Assembly: GCA_035771175.1 (NCBI GenBank)
Contig: JAYMFD010002246.1
Location: forward strand, 1-64,000
DNA: 64,000 bases
Source: Paratinospora sagittata
Taxonomy: Eukaryota > Streptophyta > Magnoliopsida > Ranunculales > Menispermaceae
Direction: 5' to 3'
Shown: positions 36,281 through 47,911 of the stretch, in pieces
Numbering within the stretch: position 1 is the first letter of the stretch
Layout of the letters: every line of letters starts with the position of its first letter
Made by a program: the position numbers and the translations under genes
Notes under the pieces: generated by a model
What the model saw: only the letters and a program-made list of their open reading frames with translations
Told to the model about the DNA's origin: nothing
Database searches by the model: none

Positions 36281-38752
36281 GAGGCAATCGCGACCAATCC
36301 ACCGGATTGCTTTTTCCGCCTACTCCTTGAGCGAGTACCAATATCCTTCAAGCAACCCCCAGAATAGAGGGAACTCCGTTCCAATATCCTGATGAATTTT
36401 TGACCCATAAATCTCAAATTTTGGTTTAAATAAACAAAATTTACTTAGAAAATGTGTTTGAGGCAATCGCGACCAATCCACCGGATTGCTTTCTCCACCA
36501 AGTCTTTGTGCGAGTCCCAATATCCTTCTATTAACCGCCGGAATAGATGAAACTCCGTACCAATATCCCGGTGAACTTTTGACCCCCAACTCTAAAATCT
36601 TGGTTTAAATGAATTATACTTATTTAGAAAATGTGTTTGAGGCAATCGCGACCAATCCACCGTATTGCGTTTTCCACCAACTTCTTAAGCGAGTCCCAAT
36701 ATCCTTCTAGGAACCCCAGGAATAGATGGAACTCCGTTCCAATATCCCGATAAATTTTTGACCCCTAAATCTCAAATTTTGGTTTAAATGAACTAAATTT
36801 ACTTAAAAATTGTGTTTGAGGCAATCGCGACCAATCCACCTGATTGCTTTCTCCACCTACTCTTTAAGCGAGTCCCAATATCCTTCTAGCAACCCCCTGA
36901 ATAGATGGAACTCCATTCCAATTTCCCAGGGAATTTTTTACCCCCAAATCTAAATTTTGGTTTAAATGAATTAAATTTACTTAGAAAAAGTGTTTGAGGC
37001 AATCGCGACCAATCCAACGGATTGCTTTCTCTACCAACTCCTTGAGCGAATCTCAATATCCTTCAGGCAACCCCCAGAATAGATGGAACTCTGTTTCAAT
37101 ATCCCTATGAATTTTTGACCATTAAATCTCAAATTTTGGTTTAAAAGAACTAAATTTACTTAGAAAATGTGTTTGAAGCAATCGCGACCAATCCACCGGA
37201 TTGCTTTCTCCGCCTACTCTTTGAGCGAGTCCCAATATCCTTCTAGGAACCCTCGGAATAGATGGAACTCTATTCCAATATCTCGATGAATTTTTGACCC
37301 CTAAATCTCAAATTTTGGTTTAAATGAGCTAAATTAACTTAGAAAATGTGTTTGAGGCAATCACGACCAATCCACCGGATTGCTTTCTCCACCTACTCTT
37401 TTAGCGAGTCCCAATATCCTTGTAGCAACACCCCAGAATAAATGGAACTCCGTTCCAATATCCCGATGAATTTTTGACCCCTAAATCTCAAATTTTGGTT
37501 TAAATGAACTAAATTTATTTAGAAAATGTGTTTGAGGCAATCGCTACCAATCCACCATATTGCTTTCTCCACCAACTCTTTGAGCGAGTCCCAATATCCT
37601 TCTAGGAACCCTCGGAATAGACAGAACTCCGTTCCAATATCCCGGTGAATTTTTGAGACCCAAATCTAAAATTTTGGTTTAAATGAACTAAATTTACCTA
37701 GAAAAAGTAATTGAGGCAATCGCGACCAATTCACCGGATTGCTTTCTCCACCAACTCCTTGAGCGAGTCCCAATATCCTTCAAGCAACCCCCCAGGATAG
37801 ATGGAGCTCCGTTCCAATATCCCGATGAATTTTTGACCACAAAATCTCAAATTTTGGTTTAAATGAATTAAATTTACTTAGAAAATTTGTTTGAGGCAAT
37901 CGCGACCAATCCACCAGATTGCTTTCTCCACCAACTCTTTGAGCGAGTCCCAATATCCTTTTTAGGAACCCCCGAATAGATGGAACTCCGTTCCAATATC
38001 CCGGTGAGTTTTTGACCCCCAAATCTCAAATTTTGGTTTAAATGAACTAAATATACTTAGAAAAAGTATTTGAGGCAATCGCGACCAATCCACCGGATTG
38101 CTTTGTCCAACAACTCCTTGAGCGAGTCCCAATATCCTTCAAACAACCCCCAAGAATAGATGGAACTCTGTTCCAATATCCCGATGAATTTTTGACCCCT
38201 AAATCTCAAATTTTGGTTTAAATGAACTAAATTTACTTAGAAAATGTGTTTGGGGCAATCGCTACCAATCCACCAGATTGCTTTCTCCACCAACTCTTTG
38301 AGCGAGTTCCAATATCCTTCAAACAACCCCCCAGAATAGATGGAACTCTGTTCCAATATCCCGATGAATTTTTGACCCCTAAATCTCAAATTTTGGTTTA
38401 AATGAACTGAATATATACTTAGAAAAAGTGTTTGAGGCAATCGCGACCAATCCACCGGATTGCTTTGTCCACCAACTCCTTGAACGAGTCCCAATATCCT
38501 TCAAACAACCCCCCAGAATAGATGGAACTCTGTTCCAATATCCCGATGAATTTTTGACCCCTAAATCTCAAATTTTTGTTTAAATGAACTAAATTTACTT
38601 TGAAAATGTGTTTGAGGCAATCGCGACCAATCCACCAGATTGCATTCTCCACCAACTCTTTGAGCGAGTCCTAATATCCTTCTAGGAACCCCCGAAATAG
38701 ATGGAACTCCGTTCCAATATCCCGGTGAATTTTTGACCCCCAAATCTAAAAT
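36240..38752. repeat. 14-monomer higher-order repeat (2,513 bp), copy 1
   Basis: Repeats downstream at offset about 2,512-2,513: 'gagtaccaatatcc' near 36,335/38,847, 'ccccctgaatag' 36,895/39,408, 'aaatttatttag' 37,514/40,027, and 'gtttggggcaatcgctacc' near 38,250/40,760. It starts at the out-of-register joint with 'aaatttgggtttaaatgaac'. An older copy of part of the unit lies near 30,850-31,560. Confidence 0.8.
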
Positions 38753-41265
38753 TTGGGTTTAAATAAACTAAATATACTTAGAAAAAGTGTTTGAGGCAAT
38801 CGCGACCAATCCACCGGATTGCTTTTTCCGCCTACTCCTTGAGCGAGTACCAATATCCTTCACGCAACCCCCAGAATAGATTGAACTCCGTTCCAATATC
38901 CTGATGAATTTTTGACCCATAAATCTCAAATTTTGGTTTAAATAAACTAAATTTACTTAGAAAATGTGTTTGAGGAAATCGCGACCAATCCACCGGATTG
39001 CTTTCTCCACCAAGTCTTTGTGCGAGTCCCAAAATCCTTCTATTAACCACCGGAATAGATGAAACTCCGTACCAATATCCCGGTGAACTTTTGACCCCCA
39101 ACTCTAAAATCTTGGTTTAAATGAATTAAACTTATTTAGAAAATGTGTTTGAGGCAATCGTGACCAATCCACCGGATTGCGTTTTCCACCAACTTCTTAA
39201 GCGAGTCCCAATATCCTTCTAGGAACCCCCAGAATAGACGGAACTCCGTTCCAATATCCCGATAAATTTTTGACCCCTAAATCTAAAATTTTGGTTTAAA
39301 TGAACTAAATTTACTTAGAAATTGTGTTTGAGGCAATCGCGACCAATCCACCTGATTGCTTTCTCCACCTACTCTTTAAGCGAGTCCCAATATCCTTCTA
39401 GCAACCCCCTGAATAGATGGAACTCCGTTCCAATTTCCCAGGGAATTTTTTACCCCCAAATCTAAATTTTGGTTTAAATGAATTAAATTTACTTAGAAAA
39501 AGTGTTTGAGGCAATCGCGACCAATCCAACGGATTGCTTTCTCTACCAACTCCTTGAGCGAATCTCAATATCCTTCAAGCAACCCCCAGAATAGATGGAA
39601 CTCTGTTTCAATATCCCGATGAATTTTTGACCATTAAATCTCAAATTTTGGTTTAAAAGAACTAAATTTACTTAGAAAATGTGTTTGAAGCAATCGCGAC
39701 CAATCCACCGGATTGCTTTCTCCGCCTACTCTTTGAGCGAGTCCCAATATCCTTCTAGGAACCCTCGGAATAGATGGAACTCTATTCCAATATCTCGATG
39801 AATTTTTGACCCCTAAATCTCAAATTTTGGTTTAAATGAACTAAATTAACTTAGAAAATGTGTTTGAGGCAATCGCGACCAATCCACCGGATTGCTTTCT
39901 CCACCTACTCTTTTAGCGAGTCCCAATATCCTTCTAGCAACCCCCCAGAATAAATGGAACTCCGTTCCAATATCCCGATGAATTTTTGACCCCTAAATCT
40001 CAAATTTTGGTTTAAATGAACTAAATTTATTTAGAAAATGTGTTTGAGGCAATCGCTACCAATCCACCATATTGCTTTCTGCACCAACTCTTTGAGCGAG
40101 TCCCAATATCCTTCTAGGAACCCTCGGAATAGACAGAACTCCGTTCCAATATCCCGGTGAATTTTTGACACCCAAATCTAAAATTTTGGTTTAAATGAAC
40201 TAAATTTACCTAGAAAAAGTAATTGAGGCAATCGCGACCAATTCACCGGATTGCTTTCTCCACCAACTCCTTGAGCGAGTCCCAATATCCTTCAAGCAAC
40301 CCCCAGGATAGATGGAGCTCCGTTCCAATATCCCGATGAATTTTTGACCACTAAATCTCAAATTTTGGTTTAAATGAAGTAAATTTACTTAGAAAATTTG
40401 TTTGAGGCAATCGCGACCAATCCACCAGATTGCTTTCTCCACCAACTCTTTAAGCGAGTCCCAATATCCTTCTAGGAACCCCCGGAATAGATGGAACTCC
40501 GTTCCAATATCCCGGTGAGTTTTTGACCCCCAAATCTAAAATTTTGGTTTAAATGAACTAAATATCCTTAGAAAAAGTATTTGAGGCAATCGCGACCAAT
40601 CCACCGGATTGCTTTGTCCAACAACTCCTTGAGCGAGTCCCAATATCCTTCAAACAACCCCCAAGAATAGATGGAACTTTGTTCCAATATCCCGATGAAT
40701 TTTTGACCCCTAAATCTCAAATTTTGGTTTAAATGAACTAAATTTACTTAGAAAATGTGTTTGGGGCAATCGCTACCAATCCACCAGATTGCGTTTCCCA
40801 CCAACTCTTTGAGCGAGTCCCAATATCCTTCAAACAACCCCCAAGAATAGATGGAACTCTGTTCCAATATCCCGATGAATTTTTGACCCCTAAATCTCAA
40901 ATTTTGGTTTAAATGAACTAAATATACTTAGAAAAAGTGTTTGAGGCAATCGCGACCAATCCACCGGATTGCTTTGTCCACCAACTCCTTGAGCGAGTCC
41001 CAAGATCCTTCAAACAACCCCCCAGAATAGATGGAACTCTGTTCCAATATCCCGATGAATTTTTGACCCCTAAATCTCAAATTTTTGTTTAAATGAACTA
41101 AATTTACTTTGAAAATGTGTTTGAGGCAACCGCGACCAATCCACCAGATTGCTTTCTCTACCAACTCTTTGAGCGAGTCCTAATATCCTTCTAGGAACCC
41201 CCGAAATAGATGGAACTCCGCTCCAATATCCCGGTGAATTTTTGACCCCCAAATCTAAAATTTGG
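38753..41265. repeat. 14-monomer higher-order repeat, copy 2
   Basis: Follows copy 1 directly and ends where the array would be expected to return to the 'ctttttccgcctactcc' monomer. Instead it enters a 'ggatttcgttttccaccaacttc' monomer at 41,327. Its last third is re-duplicated by the 11-mer and 7-mer events further right. Confidence 0.78.
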
Positions 41266-41863
41266 GTTTAAATGAACGAAATATACTTAGAAAAAGTGTT
41301 TGAGGCAATCGCGACCAATCCACCGGATTTCGTTTTCCACCAACTTCTTAAGCGAGTCCCAATATCCTTTTAGGAACCCCCGGAATAGACAGAACTCCGT
41401 TCCAATATCCTGGTGAATTTTTGACACCAAAATCTAAAATTTTGGTTTAAATGAACTAAATATACTTAGAAAAAGTAATTGAGGCAATCGCGACCAATTC
41501 ACCAGATTGCTTTCTCCACCAACTCCTTGAGCGAGTCCCAATATCCTTCAAGCAACCCCCAGGATAGATGGAGCTCCGTTCCAATATCCCGATGAATTTT
41601 TGACCACTAAATCTCAAATTTTGGTTTAAATGAATTAAATTTACTTAGAAAATTTGTTTGAGGCAATCGCGACCAATCCACCAGATTGCTTTCTCCACCA
41701 ACTCTTTAAGCGAGTCCCAATATCCTTCTAGGAACCCCCGGAATAGATGGAACTCCGTTCCAATATCCCGGTGAGTTTTTGACCCCCAAATCTAAAATTT
41801 TGGTTTAAATGAACTAAATATACTTAGAAAAAGTATTTGAGGCAATCGCGACCAATCCACCGG
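39890..41863. repeat. 11-monomer duplication (1,974 bp), copy 1
   Basis: Offset about 1,973-1,974: 'ttatttag' 40,027/42,001; 'gaagtaaattt' 40,376/42,350; and 'cgttttcc' 41,331/43,304. It overlaps the 14-mer copy 2 and extends beyond it, showing nested duplication. It ends in the chimeric monomer near 41,860. Confidence 0.82.
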
Positions 41864-43837
41864 ATTGCTTTCTCCACCTACTCTTTTAGCGAGTCCCAAT
41901 ATCCTTCTAGCAACCCCCCCAGAATAAATGGAACTCCGTTCCAATATCCCGATGAATTTTTGACCCCTAAATCTCAAATTTTGGTTTAAATGAACTAAAT
42001 TTATTTAGAAAATGTGTTTGAGGCAATCGCTACCAATCCACCATATTGCTTTCTGCACCAACTCTTTGAGCGAGTCCCAATATCCTTCTAGGAACCCTCG
42101 GAATAGACAGAACTCCGTTCCAATATCCCGGTGAATTTTTGACACCCAAATCTAAAATTTTGCTTTAAATGAACTAAATTTACCTAGAAAAAGTAATTGA
42201 GGCAATCGCGACCAATTCACCGGATTGCTTTCTCCACCAACTCCTTGAGCGAGTCCCAATATCCTTCAAGCAACCCCCAGGATAGATGGAGCTCCGTTCC
42301 AATATCCCGATGAATTTTTGACCACTAAATCTCAAATTTTGGTTTAAATGAAGTAAATTTACTTAGAAAATTTGTTTGAGGCAATCGCGACCAATCCACC
42401 AGATTGCTTTCTCCACCAACTCTTTAAGCGAGTCCCAATATCCTTCTAGGAACCCCCGGAATAGATGGAACTCCGTTCCAATATCCCGGTGAGTTTTTGA
42501 CCCCCAAATCTAAAATTTTGGTTTAAATGAACTAAATATACTTAGAAAAAGTATTTGAGGCAATCGCGACCAATCCACCGGATTGCTTTGTCCAACAACT
42601 CCTTGAGCGAGTCCCAATATCCTTCAAACAACCCCCAAGAATAGATGGAACTTTGTTCCAATATCCCGATGAATTTTTGACCCCTAAATCTCAAATTTTG
42701 GTTTAAATGAACTAAATTTACTTAGAAAATGTGTTTGGGGCAATCGCTACCAATCCACCAGATTGCGTTTCCCACCAACTCTTTGAGCGAGTCCCAATAT
42801 CCTTCTAGGAACCCCCGGAATAGATGGAACTCCGTTCCAATATCCCGTTGAATTTTTGACCCCCAAATCTAAAATTTGGGTTTAAATGAACTAAATATAC
42901 TTAGAAAAAGTGTTTGAGGCAATCGCGACCAATCCACCGGATTGCTTTGTCCACCAACTCCTTGAGCGAGTCCCAAGATCCTTCAAACAACCCCCCAGAA
43001 TAGAAGGAACTCTGTTCCAATATCCCGATGAATTTTTGACCCCTAAATCTCAAATTTTTGTTTAAATGAACTAAATTTACTTTGAAAATGTGTTTGAGGC
43101 AACCGCGACCAATCCACCAGATTGCTTTCTCTACCAACTCTTTGAGCGAGTCCTAATATCCTTCTAGGAACCCCCGAAATAGATGGAACTCCGCTCCAAT
43201 ATCCCGGTGAATTTTTGACCCCCAAATCTAAAATTTGGGTTTAAATGAACGAAATATACTTAGAAAAAGTGTTTGAGGCAATCGCGACCAATCCACCGGA
43301 TTTCGTTTTCCACCAACTTCTTAAGCGAGTCCTAATATCCTTTTAGGAACCCCCGGAATAGACAGAACTCCGTTCCAATATCCTGGTGAATTTTTGACAC
43401 CAAAATCTAAAATTTTGGTTTAAATGAACTAAATATACTTAGAAAAAGTAATTGAGGCAATCGCGACCAATTCACCAGATTGCTTTCTCCACCAACTCCT
43501 TGAGCGAGTCCCAATATCCTTCAAGCAACCCCCAGGATAGATGGAGCTCCGTTCCAATATCCCGATGAATTTTTGACCACTAAATCTCAAATTTTGGTTT
43601 AAATGAATTAAATTTACTTAGAAAATTTGTTTGAGGCAATCGCGACCAATCCACCAGATTGCTTTCTCCACCAACTCTTTAAGCGAGTCCCAATATCCTT
43701 CTAGGAACCCCCGGAATAGATGGAACTCCGTTCCAATATCCCGGTGAGTTTTTGACCCCCAAATCTAAAATTTTGGTTTAAATGAACTAAATATACTTAG
43801 AAAAAGTATTTGAGGCAATCGCGACCAATCCACCGGA
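41864..43837. repeat. 11-monomer duplication, copy 2
   Basis: Near-identical to copy 1 except for a short replaced segment at about 42,800-42,890. There it has 'ccttctaggaacccccggaatag' and 'cccgttgaattt', while copy 1 has 'ccttcaaacaacccccaagaatag'. The following 7-mer copy agrees with copy 1 here, not with this copy. Confidence 0.8.
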
Positions 43838-45030
43838 TTGCTTTGTCCAACAACTCCTTGAGCGAGTCCCAATATCCTTCAAACAACCCCCAAGAATAGA
43901 TGGAACTCTGTTCCAATATCCCGATGAATTTTTGACCCCTAAATCTCAAATTTTGGTTTAAATGAACTAAATTTACTTAGAAAATGTGTTTGGGGCAATC
44001 GCTACCAATCCACCAGATTGCGTTTTCCACCAACTCTTTGAGCGAGTCCCAATATCCTTCAAACAACCCCCAAGAATAGATGGAACTCTGTTCCAATATC
44101 CCGATGAATTTTTGACCCCTAAATCTCAAATTTTGGTTTAAATGAACTAAATATACTTAGAAAAAGTGTTTGAGGCAATCGCGACCAATCCACCGGATTG
44201 CTTTGTCCACCAACTCCTTGAGCGAGTCCCAAGATCCTTCAAACAACCCCCCAGAATAGATGGAACTCTGTTCCAATATCCCGATGAATTTTTGACCCCT
44301 AAATCTCAAATTTTTGTTTAAATGAACTAAATTTACTTTGAAAATGTGTTTGAGGCAACCGCGACCAATCCACCAGATTGCTTTCTCTACCAACTCTTTG
44401 AGCGAGTCCTAATATCCTTCTAGGAACCCCCGAAATAGATGGAACTCCGTTCCAATATCCCGGTGAATTTTTGACCCCCAAATCTAAAATTTGGGTTTAA
44501 ATGAACGAAATATACTTAGAAAAAGTGTTTGAGGCAATCGCGACCAATCCACCGGATTTCGTTTTCCACCAACTTCTTAAGCGAGTCCCAATATCCTTTT
44601 AGGAACCCCCGGAATAGACAGAACTCCGTTCCAATATCCTGGTGAATTTTTGACACCAAAATCTAAAATTTTGGTTTAAATGAACTAAATATACTTAGAA
44701 AAAGTAATTGAGGCAATCACGACCAATTCACCAGATTGCTTTCTCCACCAACTCCTTGAGCGAGTCCCAATATCCTTCAAGCAACCCCGCAGGATAGATG
44801 GAACTCCGTTCCAATATCCCGATGAATTTTTGACCACTAAATCTCAAATTTTGGTTTAAATGAATAAAATTTACTTAGAAAATTTGTTTGATGCAATCGC
44901 GACCAATCCACCAGATTGCTTTCTCCACCAACTCTTTGAGCGAGTCCCAATATCCTTCTAGGAACCCCCGGAATAGAAGGAAGTTCGTTCCAATATCCCG
45001 GTGAATTTTTGACCCCCAAATCTTAAATTT
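43800..45030. repeat. 7-monomer duplication (1,256 bp) of 42,547-43,800
   Basis: Repeats the preceding seven monomers at offset 1,256: 'cgttttcc' 43,304/44,560, and the 'caagatccttcaaac' and 'ggcaaccgcgacc' variants in the same order. Pairing weakens after about 44,780, where 'accccgcaggatag' and 'gaagttcg' variants appear. Confidence 0.78.
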
Positions 45031-47577
45031 TGGTTTAAATGAACTAAATATACTTAGAAAAAGTGTTTGAGGCAATCGCGACCAATCCACCGGATTGTTT
45101 TGTCCACCAACTCCTCGAGCGAGTCCCGATATCCTTCAAACAACCCCCAGAATAGATGGAACTCTGTTCCAATATCCCGATGAATTTTTGACCCCTAAAT
45201 CTCAAATTTTGGTTTAAATGAACTAAATTTACTAAGAAATTGTGTTTGAGGCAATCGCTACCAATCCACCAGATTGCTTTCTCTACCAACTCTTTGAGCG
45301 AATCTCAATATCCTTCAAGCAACCCCCAGAATAGATGGAACGCCGTTTCAATATCCCGATGAATTTTTGACCATTAAATCTCAGGTTTTGGTTTAAAAGA
45401 ACTAAATTTACTTAAAAAATGTGTTTGAAGCAATCGAAACCAATCCACCGGATTGCTTTCTCCGCCTACTCTTTGAGCGAGTCCCAATATCCTTCTAGGA
45501 ACCCTCGGAATAGATGGAACTCAATTCCAATATCTCGATTAATTTTTGACCCCTAAATCTCAAATTTTGGTTTAAATGAACTAAATTAACTTAGAAAATT
45601 TGTTTGAGGCAATTGCGACCAATCCACCGGATTGCTTTCTCCACCTACTCTTTTAGCGAGTCCCAATATCCTTCTAGCAACCCCCCAGAATAAATGGAAC
45701 TCCGTTCCAATATCCCGATGAATTTTTGACCCCTAAATCTCAAATTTTGGTTTAAATGAACTAAATTTACTTAGAAAAAGTAATTGAGGCAATCGCGACC
45801 AATTCATCGGATTGCTTTCTCCACCAACTCCTTCAGCGAGTCCCAATATCCTTCAACCAACCCCCCCAGGATAGATGGAGCTCCGTTCCAATATCCCGAT
45901 GAATTTTTGACCACTAAATCTCAAATTTTGGTTTAAATGAATTAAATTTACTTAGAAAATTTGTTTGAGGCAATTGCGACCAATCCACCGGATTGCTTTC
46001 TCCACCAACTCTTTGAGCGAGTCCCAATATCCTTCTAGGAACCCCCGGAATAGATGGAACTCTATTCCAATATCTCGATGTATTTTTGACCCCTAAATCT
46101 CAAATTTTGGTTTAAATGAACTAAATTTACTTAGAAAATGTGTTTGAGGCAATCGCTACCAATCCACCAGAATGCTTTCTCCACCAACTCTTTGAGCGAG
46201 TCCCAATATCCTTCTAGGAACCCCCGGAATAGACGGAACTCCGTTCCAATATCCCGGTGAATTTTTGACACCAAAATCTAAAATTTTGGTTTAAATGAAC
46301 TAAATATACTTAGAAAAAGTGTTTGAGGCAATCGCGACCAATCCACCGGATTGCTTTGTCCACCAACTCCTTGAGCGAGTCTCAATATCCTTCAAACAAC
46401 CCCCAGAATAGATGGAACTCTGTTCCAATATCCCGATGAATTTTTGACCCCTAAATCTCAAATTTTGGTTTAAATGAACTAAATTTACGTAGAAAATGTG
46501 TTTGAGGCAATCGCTACCAATCCACCAGATTGCTTTCTCCACCAACTCTTTGAGCGAGTCCCAATATCCTTCTAGGAACCCTCGGAATAGATGGAACTTT
46601 ATTCCAATATCTCGATGTATTTTTGACCCCTAAATCTCAAATTTTGGTTTAAATGAACTAAATTTACTTAGAAAATGTGTTTAAGACAATCGCTACCAAT
46701 CCACCAGAATGCTTTCTCCACCAACTCTTTCAACGAGTCCCAATATCCTTCTAGGAACCCCCGGAATAGATGGAACTTCGTTCCAATATCCAGGTGAATT
46801 TTTGACCCCCAAATCTAAAATTTTGGTTTAAATGAACTAAATATACTTAGAAAAAGTGTTTGAGGCAATCGCGACCAATCCACCGGATTGCTTTGTCCAC
46901 CAACTCCTTGAGCGAGTCCCAATATTTTTCAAACAACCCCTCAGAATAGATGGAACTCTGTTCCAATATCCCGATAAATTTTTGACCCCTAAATCTCAAA
47001 TTTTGGTTTAAATGAACTAAATATACTTAGAAAAAGTGTTTGAGGCAATCGCGACGAATCCAGCGGATTGTTTTGTCCACCAACTCCTTGAGCGAGTCCC
47101 AATATCCTTCAAACAACCCCCCAGAATAGATGGAACTCTGTTCCAATATCCCGATGAATTTTTGACCCCTAAATCTCAAATTTTGGTTTAAATGAACTAA
47201 ATTTACTTAGAAAATGTGTTTGAGGCAATCGCGACCAATCCACCAGATTGCTTTCTCCACCAACTCTTTGAGCGAGTCCTAATATCCTTCTAGGAACCCC
47301 CGAAATAGATGGAACTCTGTTCCAATATCCCGGTGAATTTTTGACCCCCAAATCTAAAATTTGGGTTTAAATGAACTAAATATACTTAGAAAGTGTTTGA
47401 GGCAATCTCGACCAATCAACCGAATTGCTTTTTCCGCCTACTCCTTGAGCGAGTACCAATATCCTTCAAGCAACCCCCAGAATAGATGGAACTCCGTTCC
47501 AATATCCCGATGAATTTTTGACCCATAAATCTCAAATTTTGGTTTAAATGAACTAAATTTACTTAGAAAATATGTTT

Positions 47578-47911
47578 GAGGCAATCGCGACCAATCCACC
47601 GGATTGCTTTCTCCACCAAGTCTTTGTGCGAGTCCCAATATCCTTCTAATAGATGAAACTCCGTACCAATATCCCGGTGAACTTTTGACCCCCAACTCTA
47701 AAATCTTGGTTTAAATGAATTAAACTTATTTAGAAAATGTGTTTGAGGGAATCGCGACCAATCCACCGGATTGCTTTTTCCACCAACTTCTTAAGCGAGT
47801 CTAGGAACCCCCAGAATAGATGGAACTCCGTTCCAATATCCCGATGAATTTTTGACCCATAAATCTCAAATTTTGGTTTAAATGAACTAAATTTACTTAG
47901 AAAAAGTGTTT
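47578..47911. repeat. Two adjacent 167-bp monomers, each with a 12-bp deletion
   Basis: 'gag' landmarks at 47,578, 47,745 and 47,912 are 167 bp apart. The first lacks 12 bp near 47,648: 'ccttctaatagatg' in place of 'ccttctattaaccaccggaatagatg'. The second lacks 12 bp near 47,799: 'gagtctagg' in place of 'gagtcccaatatccttctagg'. The deletions are at different monomer positions, so they are separate lesions. Confidence 0.87.
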
